From: JBMORO01 sp049322295
GTDB taxonomy: Bacteria; Patescibacteriota; Minisyncoccia; RBG-13-40-8-A
NCBI GenBank assembly: GCA_049322295.1
Contig: JBMORO010000046.1
Span: 1 to 8,211, forward strand
Reading direction: 5' to 3'
Length of the DNA stretch: 8,211 nt
The position numbers and the translations under genes are program-made. Positions 1 through 6,192 of the stretch are shown one piece after another. The notes under the pieces were generated by a model. The model ran no database searches. It was not told the origin of the DNA and saw nothing but the letters and a program-made list of their open reading frames with translations. Position 1 is the stretch's first letter. Each line of letters begins with the position of its first letter.

Positions 1-39
1 GAAGAATCAAAAAGCGAAGAAGAAAAATCATTACAATAA
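1..39 (+). CDS. C-terminal tail of an upstream gene (partial)
   Basis: Frame 1 from the left edge reads 12 codons, EESKSEEEKSLQ, and then TAA at 37-39. The tail is acidic and rich in Ser and Lys, uses the GAA/AAA/TTA codons common in this window, and stops 17 nt before a strong hairpin, as expected for the end of a gene. Nothing identifies the product. Frame 3 also reads to a TAA at 48-50 with a basic tail (RIKKRRRK), and frame 2 stays open to 124 but runs through the hairpin. The frame choice is therefore a judgement based on codon use and terminator position. Confidence 0.4.
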   Translation, partial: EESKSEEEKSLQ

Positions 40-55
40 TCGCGATTTAAAATTT

Positions 56-88
56 ACCCCCACACCAAAAATTTTGGTGTGGGGGTTT
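56..88 (+). terminator. Probable intrinsic terminator of the upstream gene
   Basis: ACCCCCACACC (56-66) pairs perfectly with GGTGTGGGGGT (76-86), and the A and T runs between them can extend the stem. Only three T follow directly (86-88), so the U tract is weak. The hairpin sits just after the presumed upstream stop and just before the next promoter. On the opposite strand it is also followed by T-rich sequence, so it could work in both directions. Confidence 0.6.
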
Positions 89-91
89 AGC

Positions 92-120
92 TTGCTTAAA
101 AACGGCTGGTTTGATAAAAT
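92..120 (+). promoter_or_regulatory. Sigma-70-type promoter candidate for the amidase-SpoIID gene
   Basis: A -35-like TTGCTT (92-97) is separated by 17 nt from a -10-like TAAAAT (115-120). The -10 is preceded by TGA (112-114), which matches the extended -10 pattern TGn. Only six bases lie between the -10 and the ATG at 127, so initiation at the usual distance would begin at or next to the start codon. No Shine-Dalgarno sequence lies in that gap. This is pattern matching only; AT-rich DNA yields -10-like words often. Confidence 0.5.
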
Positions 121-126
121 TTAATT

Positions 127-2526
127 ATGAAAATAATTTCAGTAGTATCAGTAATAATACTGATTTTTTTAAACTGGGTTAAACCGGTTCAAGCTGTTTT
201 TAGTGAAATTCCTGAAATATTACCTCGAGCTATTTGGGAAAATGATGAGAGTTTAAAAAAATTATTAACGTGGTACCCTGAGGAATCCTCCTTCGCTGAA
301 GCTACGGAGGACAAGGAGAATACTCCACCGGATTATTTTAATATAGAAAGAATTGTTATTCATGATATGGGATGCGAGGTGGGAAAACCGGGCTGTAATA
401 ACAAGGACCGAGACCCCATAGAGCTTATTCAGGCTATTTATCGTTATCATACAGTAACCAAGGGCTGGGGAGATATCGGTTACCATTATATTATTGATTA
501 CTCGGGGAATATTTACGAAGGCAGATATGGTGGAAATGGAGTTCGAGGCGCTCATGCTTACTATGATAGAAAATGCGACAATTTTAATGTTGGAACAGTA
601 GGAATTCTTTTAATGGGGAATTATGAGAATGCTCAACTTCCGGAAATAATGTATAAGAGTTTAGCCAGATTAGTGGCTTGGCTTTCTTATACCAATTCTT
701 TAGACCCAAGTGATTTATCTCATTATTCAGAGGTCTGGCACGCGCCGAAAATAAATAAGGAATGTGATATATCCAAGGGCAGTTTATCATCCTACTATAC
801 TGGTCCGGTAGTAGTTGGACATAAAGAAATTGAAGAAGGAAATTCCGATCCTGGCACGGTTGATTTAACAAAAGTGCGCCAAGAAGCTCAACAAATAATC
901 TTAACTTATAAGAATTATTTATTTACGAGCAAAGATACTTCTAAGGTCTTCACAATAAAAGATGGTCAGCTTCGAGAATTTAATTCTGATAAAACCAATT
1001 ATACGGTTGTTAATTTAACCCCTAATCAACTTAATGCCTTTTTAAATACCGCGGTTCATAAACTGATTGACGGAGCATTAGTAAAATCATATACCCGGGA
1101 TAGGGTTTATTTAATAGAGAATAATAAGCGCCGACCAATTTTGTCTCAAAAACTTTTTAATTTAAGAAAATTTAAATGGAGTAATGTTATTTCTTTATCA
1201 GATCGAGACTTGGCTATTTACCCTTTATCAAATGCTGTTGCTTATCCCGAAGGATTTTTGATTAAAGGAACTGCTCCTGATGTATATTTAATAGAAAATG
1301 AGAAGAGACGACCCATTACTTCCCAGCTTGTGTTTAATAATCGCGGATTTAAATGGAAAAACGTTATGACAGTGAGCGACGAGGAGCTGCTAAGTCATTT
1401 GCCCGGAGAAGCAGTTATTTTAAAAGATGGGACACTAATTAAGGGTTCTGGTCCAGAAATATATTTTATAAAAAATCAGAAAAAGCACTGGATAAAAAGC
1501 GTTGATTTATTTTTAAAACTTGGTTTTAAGTGGAAAAATGTAATTAAATTATCCGCCAATGAGATGAATCAATACGCATTAGGTAGCGTCATTGGCTCGG
1601 TTGATGATTTTAAAAATTTAGGAAAAGAGGCTACCTCGCCTTCGGCGGCTGAGCCCCGCCCCGATTTATCGGGGCGGGAACCCCTAATTCGGGTCGGGAT
1701 TTATTCGCCAGAAAGTAATAGCATTTTTAGAATTAAAGCCAATGGACCGTATGATATTTATAAAAATGGTGAGTTTTTAGCTCTTAAAAATAAAGATGAG
1801 ATTTTTGAAATAAAAATAGATAGCCAAAATAATTTTAAATTTATTCCTAAAACCGATGATATTATTTTTGAGTTAATTGCTTATGAAGACCATCCCCAAT
1901 GGAATCCAAATTTAAACGATAATCTTTTTCGGGGAAATATTGAAATTAAATATTCCAATGTTTCTAAAAAGATTTGGGTAATTAATGAACTTGGTTTAGA
2001 AAATTATTTAAAAGGAGTAGCTGAAGCATTGGATAATCATCCAGCTGAATATCTGAAATCTCTGGTCATCGCAGCTCGAAGTTATGCTATTTTTCATATA
2101 GAAAACGGGGGCAAGTACGCCGGTGAGATTTTTCATCTTAAAAATTGGGCCAATGACCAGCTTTATAAGGGTTATGAATTTGAAAAGAGAGCGCCAAATA
2201 TTTTAAAAGCCGTGGAGGAAACAAGGGGCGTGATTGCTATTTACAACAATAAAACAATCCGCGGACTTTATTCTTCTGATTCAGGAGGAATAACCAAAGA
2301 TGCTTGTAAGGTTTGGGCCGGAGTTTTTTGTAATGAAGAATATAATTATTTAAAAGGTGGGATAAGAGATCCTCAAGGCACAGAACATATTAAATCAGCT
2401 ATTTTAGCTAGTCATGGAGTGGGAATTAGCGCTGCTGGTGCAAGACAATTAGCTAATCAGGGAAAGAATTATCAAGATATTCTTAAATATTACTATCCAG
2501 GAACTGAGGTGAGGAAAATGTATTAA
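127..2526 (+). CDS. Exported PGRP/Amidase_2 amidase fused to a SpoIID/LytB domain
   Basis: Predicted secreted peptidoglycan hydrolase of 799 residues. Residues 1-23 form a signal peptide: hydrophobic core, then VQA before a likely cleavage site. Residues 32-255 are a PGRP/Amidase_2 domain, which in this family cuts the MurNAc-L-Ala amide bond. His79 (VIHD), His232 (GHKE) and Asp241 (SDPG) match the zinc ligands, and Tyr119 in GYHY matches the catalytic Tyr of T7 lysozyme. Cys83 and Cys90 resemble the PGRP disulfide. Residues 273-492 hold about four copies of a module with an LIKG, VYLIEN, RPI, FKW-NV pattern. Residues 521-799 are SpoIID-like: YLKGVAEAL with candidate catalytic Glu633, AARSYA (649-654), YSSDSGG, SHGVG (762-766) and YYPGTEV near the end. 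SpoIID of Bacillus is a lytic transglycosylase acting on peptide-free glycan, so amidase and transglycosylase may act in turn. No sporulation genes are present, so a wall-remodelling role is inferred. The first ATG is chosen because it begins the signal peptide. Confidence 0.88.
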   Translation: MKIISVVSVIILIFLNWVKPVQAVFSEIPEILPRAIWENDESLKKLLTWYPEESSFAEATEDKENTPPDYFNIERIVIHDMGCEVGKPGCNNKDRDPIELIQAIYRYHTVTKGWGDIGYHYIIDYSGNIYEGRYGGNGVRGAHAYYDRKCDNFNVGTVGILLMGNYENAQLPEIMYKSLARLVAWLSYTNSLDPSDLSHYSEVWHAPKINKECDISKGSLSSYYTGPVVVGHKEIEEGNSDPGTVDLTKVRQEAQQIILTYKNYLFTSKDTSKVFTIKDGQLREFNSDKTNYTVVNLTPNQLNAFLNTAVHKLIDGALVKSYTRDRVYLIENNKRRPILSQKLFNLRKFKWSNVISLSDRDLAIYPLSNAVAYPEGFLIKGTAPDVYLIENEKRRPITSQLVFNNRGFKWKNVMTVSDEELLSHLPGEAVILKDGTLIKGSGPEIYFIKNQKKHWIKSVDLFLKLGFKWKNVIKLSANEMNQYALGSVIGSVDDFKNLGKEATSPSAAEPRPDLSGREPLIRVGIYSPESNSIFRIKANGPYDIYKNGEFLALKNKDEIFEIKIDSQNNFKFIPKTDDIIFELIAYEDHPQWNPNLNDNLFRGNIEIKYSNVSKKIWVINELGLENYLKGVAEALDNHPAEYLKSLVIAARSYAIFHIENGGKYAGEIFHLKNWANDQLYKGYEFEKRAPNILKAVEETRGVIAIYNNKTIRGLYSSDSGGITKDACKVWAGVFCNEEYNYLKGGIRDPQGTEHIKSAILASHGVGISAAGARQLANQGKNYQDILKYYYPGTEVRKMY
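287..318. repeat. GC-rich hairpin cassette in the first interdomain linker
   Basis: CCTCC (287-291) pairs with GGAGG (306-310). A competing inner stem, CTTC (291-294) with GAAG (298-301), closes a 3-nt loop. The stretch is read in frame as residues 54-65 (SSFAEATEDKEN), a polar segment just before the amidase core. Its composition differs from the flanking AT-rich coding DNA, which suggests an inserted dispersed element rather than original domain sequence. I recall similar peptides in Patescibacteria proteins but could not verify this. Confidence 0.5.
943..1602 (+). other. Region encoding about four unnamed ~60-residue repeat modules
   Basis: Residues 273-492 of the amidase-SpoIID protein. 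Three clear copies begin near residues 316, 376 and 435, each following the pattern G-x-LIK, VYLIEN or IYFIKN, (R)RPI-x-S, F-x-x-x-x-FKW-x-NV, then a Ser/Asp-rich turn. A weaker copy precedes them from residue 273 (VFTIKDGQLREF). The alternating hydrophobic strands suggest a beta-rich structure, and the position between two wall-acting domains suggests a wall-binding or spacer role. I do not recognise a named family. Confidence 0.65.
1637..1694. repeat. GC-rich multi-hairpin cassette in the linker before the SpoIID domain
   Basis: Three stems follow one another. CGCC (1637-1640) pairs with GGCG (1644-1647) around a TTC loop. CCCGCCCCGA (1655-1664) pairs perfectly with TCGGGGCGGG (1669-1678) around a TTTA loop. 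ACCC (1680-1683) can pair with GGGT (1691-1694). The element is read in frame as roughly residues 504-523, a Pro/Ala/Arg-rich linker between the repeat modules and SpoIID. Its GC content is far above the rest of the gene. The CCTTCGGC core (1639-1646) recurs at 2545-2552. Confidence 0.7.
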
Positions 2527-2540
2527 AATTAATTGGGCGG

Positions 2541-2570
2541 CCAGCCTTCGGCTGGTCAGCCGCGGGCTGA
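2541..2570. repeat. Intergenic double-hairpin GC-rich repeat
   Basis: CCAGCC (2541-2546) pairs with GGCTGG (2550-2555) around TTC, and TCAGCC (2556-2561) pairs with GGCTGA (2565-2570) around GCG. GGCTG and CAGCC across the junction can also pair, so alternative folds exist. It shares CCTTCGGC with the cassette at 1639-1646. It fills most of the 69-nt gap between the amidase-SpoIID gene and the glycosyltransferase block. No T run follows, so a standard intrinsic terminator is unlikely; it could stabilise or process the mRNA, or simply be a dispersed repeat. Confidence 0.65.
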
Positions 2571-2595
2571 AAATTAAGAAATTATATTAAAAATT

Positions 2596-3681
2596 ATGTT
2601 AATCGGAATTGATTGTCATCCTTTAGAAAAAACAAGAACAGGCGCTGCTCGCTATTTAATTAATCTTTTAAAATATTGGAAAGACGACCAGAGAGTAAAT
2701 TTTATTTTATATTCAATGAAAGATGTCAAAAACCCCCTAAATATTAAAAGCACAGCCCTATATTATAATTTTTCTTTGCCCAGAAGAGCAAAAAAGGACA
2801 AGGTTGATATTTTATTTTTGCCATTTTATATGAGGCCATTTTTTTGCGGGGTTCCCACTGCCGTAGCTATTCATGATATTTCTTATATTGCCCATCCAGA
2901 ATGGTTTGATTTGTATCATAGAATGGCCTACAACATACTAAGTAAAAGAGCGATTAGAAAATCTAAAATAATTTTTGCCTCATCTGAATACACCGGAAAA
3001 GAGATTTTGAAATATTGTAAAATAAATCCTGAAAAAATTCATGTTGTTTTATTAGCAGTTGATGAGAAATTTAACCCAAATAAAAACTTAGCCAAAATTC
3101 AAGAAATAAAACAGAAATATAATTTAAAAAATAAATATTTATTTTATGCTGGAAGTATTTTTAATCGTAGGCATGTTTTAGAAACACTAAAGGCATTTGA
3201 ATTGATTTTAGAAAAATATCTCAATTATCAGTTATTTATTACGGGTAGAAATTTAACCCATCCCTTTCAGGATATTGATAAAGAAATTAAAAAAACCAAC
3301 CAAAAATTTCCTGAAGCAATTAAAAGAGTGGCTTATGTTGATGAGGAAGATTTGGTTTGTTTATATCAGGCCGCAGAATTATTTATTTATTTATCAGAAT
3401 ATGAGGGTTTTGGCTTACCACCCTTAGAAGCAATGGCTTGCGGCACGCCAGTTTTAACCACCAAAAAAACCTCCTTAGCCGAAGTTTTAGGAGATTATCC
3501 TCTCTGGATTGAAAATCCTAATGATGTTGAGGAAATTAAAGAAAAAATGATTAAAATATTAAGCAATGAGCGATTGAGAAATGAGATGATTGAAAAAGGA
3601 TTAGCCCAAGCCCAAAAATTTTCCTGGCAAAAAACCGCCGAAGAAACACTAAAAATTATAATTAATTTATGTCCAAAATAA
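2596..3681 (+). CDS. GT4-family (GT-B fold) glycosyltransferase
   Basis: A 361-residue cytoplasmic retaining glycosyltransferase of the GT4 / Glycos_transf_1 type, which transfers a sugar from a nucleotide-sugar donor to a growing glycan, probably on a membrane lipid. The N-terminal half begins MLIGIDCHPL with the Gly-rich TGAARYLINLL (15-25) seen in this group, and has an IHD motif at 92-94. The second half starts at YAGSIFNRR (184-192), the donor-site Gly/Arg segment, and carries EYEGFGLPPLEAMACGTPV (268-286), in which Glu270 and Glu278 form the EX7E motif. Length is usual for the family. Sugar and acceptor cannot be read from the sequence. It begins the overlapping block and shares 13 nt with the next gene. 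No Shine-Dalgarno is visible; a TATATT at 2583-2588 lies where a -10 would give a near-leaderless transcript, but there is no -35. Confidence 0.92.
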   Translation: MLIGIDCHPLEKTRTGAARYLINLLKYWKDDQRVNFILYSMKDVKNPLNIKSTALYYNFSLPRRAKKDKVDILFLPFYMRPFFCGVPTAVAIHDISYIAHPEWFDLYHRMAYNILSKRAIRKSKIIFASSEYTGKEILKYCKINPEKIHVVLLAVDEKFNPNKNLAKIQEIKQKYNLKNKYLFYAGSIFNRRHVLETLKAFELILEKYLNYQLFITGRNLTHPFQDIDKEIKKTNQKFPEAIKRVAYVDEEDLVCLYQAAELFIYLSEYEGFGLPPLEAMACGTPVLTTKKTSLAEVLGDYPLWIENPNDVEEIKEKMIKILSNERLRNEMIEKGLAQAQKFSWQKTAEETLKIIINLCPK

Positions 3682-5243
3682 AATTAACCCCACTCAGAAC
3701 GGTCTTTATATTTGAAGTAATAGTCGTTTTTTTAGTTGCTTTAGGGTTAGTCTCTAGAGAAGGAGCTCTTTTGATTTTAGGCATTTTTATTTTTTATATT
3801 TTATTCAGTCCTCTGGAAGATGGTTTAATTTTGTTTATTGCTTCAATACCGATTTTTCTCGCTCTGCCGCTTACTGATACTTTTGATTCTTTAAGTTCGG
3901 CTAGGGTGATTATCTTGGTCTTGTTTTTAAAATGGTTATTTTTAAAAAGAAAAGAATTATGGCTAAATATCAAATCTCTGACTATTAAAAAAGTTCTAAA
4001 AGATTATCGTTTAGAGCTTTTTACTATAATATTGTTTATAATTATGGCTCTTTCAATAATGAATGCTATGGATGTTATAAGTGCTATTAAAAGAATCGTT
4101 TATTTGGCTAATTTAATAATAATATTTCCGGTTATTAAATACTTCGTTATTAGAGAAGAATACTTTTCGAAAAGGATAATCAAAGCTATTATAATTTCTT
4201 TTGGCCTGGTATTTTTAATTGCTCTTGGTCAATTGATTAGTGTTTATTTCTCTACCATTGGCGGGTTCTGGAATTGGTGGGCTGACCATTTTTCCTATGG
4301 TTTTTATGGCGAGAATTTGAGACAGATTGTAAAAAATATGAATGCTTGGTTTGCTTATTCACCAGCCGGTCCATCGGTTATCAGATTATTTGGGTCTTTT
4401 ACTGACCCTCATAGTTTTGCCTTATATCTTTTACTGACTTCGCCTTTTCTATTTATTTTTATTTTCCCAATTTTTGATATGGAAAAAATTTCCTGGAGAG
4501 AATTCAGAAAAATAAAATCACCAATCAAGATTGGTTTACTAATTTTAACTCTATTTTTTATCATTCTTTCAGGAACAAGAGGAATTTGGATTAGCTCTAT
4601 TTTTGGAATTATAGCTATTATTTATTTATTTTTATTAAAAAAAGATTTATATCGCAGTGTTTCTTTTATACTCCTAACAATTTTAATTTTTATCATTTTC
4701 ATTCCAATCTCTTCAGTTTTTACAGTTATTCCTCAATTTAGAGAACAAGAAGCAGGAGAAACTGATGTAGTTTTATTTTTGAAAAGATTGACCTCTATCT
4801 TAGATATAGATGAAAAATCAAACCAAGGACGAATTTATATATGGAAAATGTCCTTAGAAAGTATTAAAAAAGAGCCCTGGCTTGGCGTAGGAGCAGGCAA
4901 TTTCCCAGTTGTTCTTTTTCAGGATGTTGGCTTAGCTAAAGCAGGTTCTTCTGCTCATAATCTATATCTAAATTTTGCCGTAGAATCAGGAATATTTAGT
5001 TTTGTTATAGTGGTCTTAATATTTTTAGAAATTTTGTTAACTACTTTATTTCTTATTAGGTCGAATCTTTCGCCAAAGATAAGGTTATTAATAACTGGAA
5101 TTTTTGTTTATCTAATCTGGGTTTTTGCTTATAGTTTTGTTGACATCGCCCTCTTAGATGAAAGAGTATTCTTATTATTTTTAACAATTTTAGGCCTGGT
5201 TTATGGACTCAAAAATCGTTTCCATCAATATTCTGACTTATAA
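3669..5243 (+). CDS. Wzy/WaaL-like O-antigen polymerase/ligase, multi-pass membrane protein
   Basis: A 524-residue integral membrane protein with roughly a dozen hydrophobic segments, starting near residues 12-29 and ending near 511-523. The Wzy_C / O-antigen ligase pattern is visible: IRLFGSFTDPHSFA (238-251), LSGTRGIW (300-307), then an extracytoplasmic-type loop with GRIYIWKMSLESIKKEP (387-403) and GVGAGNF (406-412), and SSAHNLYL (427-434) followed by AVESGIF. In this superfamily conserved Arg and His residues in these loops handle undecaprenyl-linked glycans during polymerisation or transfer to an acceptor; Arg304 and His430 are candidates. With an LCP protein and three glycosyltransferases nearby, polymerase is somewhat likelier than LPS ligase, but the two cannot be separated by eye. 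It overlaps the previous gene by 13 nt and the next by 41 nt. Confidence 0.85.
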   Translation: MSKIKLTPLRTVFIFEVIVVFLVALGLVSREGALLILGIFIFYILFSPLEDGLILFIASIPIFLALPLTDTFDSLSSARVIILVLFLKWLFLKRKELWLNIKSLTIKKVLKDYRLELFTIILFIIMALSIMNAMDVISAIKRIVYLANLIIIFPVIKYFVIREEYFSKRIIKAIIISFGLVFLIALGQLISVYFSTIGGFWNWWADHFSYGFYGENLRQIVKNMNAWFAYSPAGPSVIRLFGSFTDPHSFALYLLLTSPFLFIFIFPIFDMEKISWREFRKIKSPIKIGLLILTLFFIILSGTRGIWISSIFGIIAIIYLFLLKKDLYRSVSFILLTILIFIIFIPISSVFTVIPQFREQEAGETDVVLFLKRLTSILDIDEKSNQGRIYIWKMSLESIKKEPWLGVGAGNFPVVLFQDVGLAKAGSSAHNLYLNFAVESGIFSFVIVVLIFLEILLTTLFLIRSNLSPKIRLLITGIFVYLIWVFAYSFVDIALLDERVFLLFLTILGLVYGLKNRFHQYSDL

Positions 5244-6192
5244 TGGTCAAAAGTTTATCGAAGCGTGTTTGAACTCTGTTCTAAAACAGACTTACCCCAA
5301 TATTGAGGTTTTGGTGGTTGATAATAATTCTACTGATAACACCATAGAAAAAGTAAAGGAAATTCTAAGGGAATTCAAAGGGAATCAAAGGGTGATTTTA
5401 AATAAAAGAAATTTGGGGTTTGCCGGTGGTCACAATATCGGAATAAGAGAAAGTAGGGGAAAGTATATTGTTTGTTTAAATCAGGATGTGGTTTTAGATA
5501 AAGATTTTGTAAAATATGGGGTTGAGGCAACGGAAGAAGATAAAAGAATCGGCTCAGTTCAGGCAAAGGTTCTTCAGCTTAACAATGGAATAAGAACAAA
5601 TATTATTGATACAGTTGGTTTTACTGTCTTCAAATCAGGTAAAATCCTTGATACTGGCCAGGGAGAAAAAGATAAAGGTCAGTATGATTCTTTAATAGAA
5701 ATTTTTGGGGTAAATGGTGTAGCCCCATTTTATAGACGAGAGGCATTAAATGATGTAAAATTAGGAAAGGAATATTTTGATGAAGATTTTTTCTGCTATG
5801 CAGAAGATTTTGATTTAGCATTTAGATTTAGATGGAATGGCTGGAAATGTATTTATAGTCCAAAAGCAATTTTGTGGCACGACCGGACCAGTTCTAAGTC
5901 CGCTGGCGGGGGTTGGAAAGAATTTAGAATGATTAGAAAATCTCAATTATTATGGATGCGAAAAATCAGCTGGCGCAATCTCTGGCTTGCCTTTATTAAA
6001 AATCTACCCCTTTCCTCCTTTTTCAAACTTCCATTTCTCAAGCGCCAAATCAAGTTTTTCTTCTATCTATTCTTTTTTGAACCAAAAGTATTATTTTCAA
6101 TTTTTGAAATTATCAAACTGATGCCGAGAATGCTGAGCAAGAGAAAAATAATAATGAAAAATAAAAATGTTAGATTCAATCCAACCACCTAA
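5203..6192 (+). CDS. GT2-family glycosyltransferase, WbbL/rhamnosyltransferase-like
   Basis: A 329-residue inverting GT-A enzyme. The N-terminal nucleotide-binding half shows VSINILTYNG (6-15), VVDNNSTDNT (38-47) and LNKRNLGFAGGHNIG (66-80). LNQD (92-95) stands where the family has its metal-binding DXD. AEDFDLAFRFRWNGW (200-214) carries the likely catalytic acidic residues Glu201, Asp202 and Asp204, followed by WHDRTSSKS with His226. This pattern is typical of WbbL-like rhamnosyltransferases, though the sugar is not provable here. The tail (about 265-320) is rich in Phe and Lys, with FFFYLFFF at 285-292, and probably anchors the enzyme to the membrane. The ATG lies inside the preceding gene (41-nt overlap) and is supported because conserved sequence begins within six residues of it. 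It overlaps the LCP gene by 26 nt. Confidence 0.9.
   Translation: MDSKIVSINILTYNGQKFIEACLNSVLKQTYPNIEVLVVDNNSTDNTIEKVKEILREFKGNQRVILNKRNLGFAGGHNIGIRESRGKYIVCLNQDVVLDKDFVKYGVEATEEDKRIGSVQAKVLQLNNGIRTNIIDTVGFTVFKSGKILDTGQGEKDKGQYDSLIEIFGVNGVAPFYRREALNDVKLGKEYFDEDFFCYAEDFDLAFRFRWNGWKCIYSPKAILWHDRTSSKSAGGGWKEFRMIRKSQLLWMRKISWRNLWLAFIKNLPLSSFFKLPFLKRQIKFFFYLFFFEPKVLFSIFEIIKLMPRMLSKRKIIMKNKNVRFNPTT
5356..5392 (+). repeat. Short imperfect tandem repeat inside the GT2 gene
   Basis: Units beginning AAGG (5356), AAGGG (5367), AAGGG (5378) and AAGGG (5388) give lengths of 11, 11 and 10 nt with the consensus AAGGGAATTCA. They encode KEILREFKGNQR in a variable surface loop between the nucleotide-binding motifs. 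Because unit lengths are not multiples of three, slippage would shift the frame. The array is short and may be chance. Confidence 0.4.

Noticed and set aside
2..124. Open frame 2 from the left edge through the hairpin to TAA at 122-124
   Set aside because: It would translate the terminator hairpin and the promoter region; frame 1 stops before the hairpin, which is more natural.
265..871. Minus-strand open frames at 265-555 and 584-871
   Set aside because: They lie opposite the well-supported amidase domain and show no recognisable motifs; they are shadows.
1637..1694. GC-rich segment as a sign of a frameshift or assembly junction
   Set aside because: The reading frame continues cleanly on both sides into recognisable domains, so an in-frame linker insertion explains it better.
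2541..2570. Double hairpin as an intrinsic terminator
   Set aside because: No T run follows either stem; the next bases are AAAATTAAG. A repeat or processing element is more likely.
5875..5915. GC-rich patch with short GGAC/GTCC complementarity in the first GT2 gene
   Set aside because: It encodes the expected conserved His/Ser/Gly segment (HDRTSSKSAGGG), and a 4-bp stem is not meaningful.
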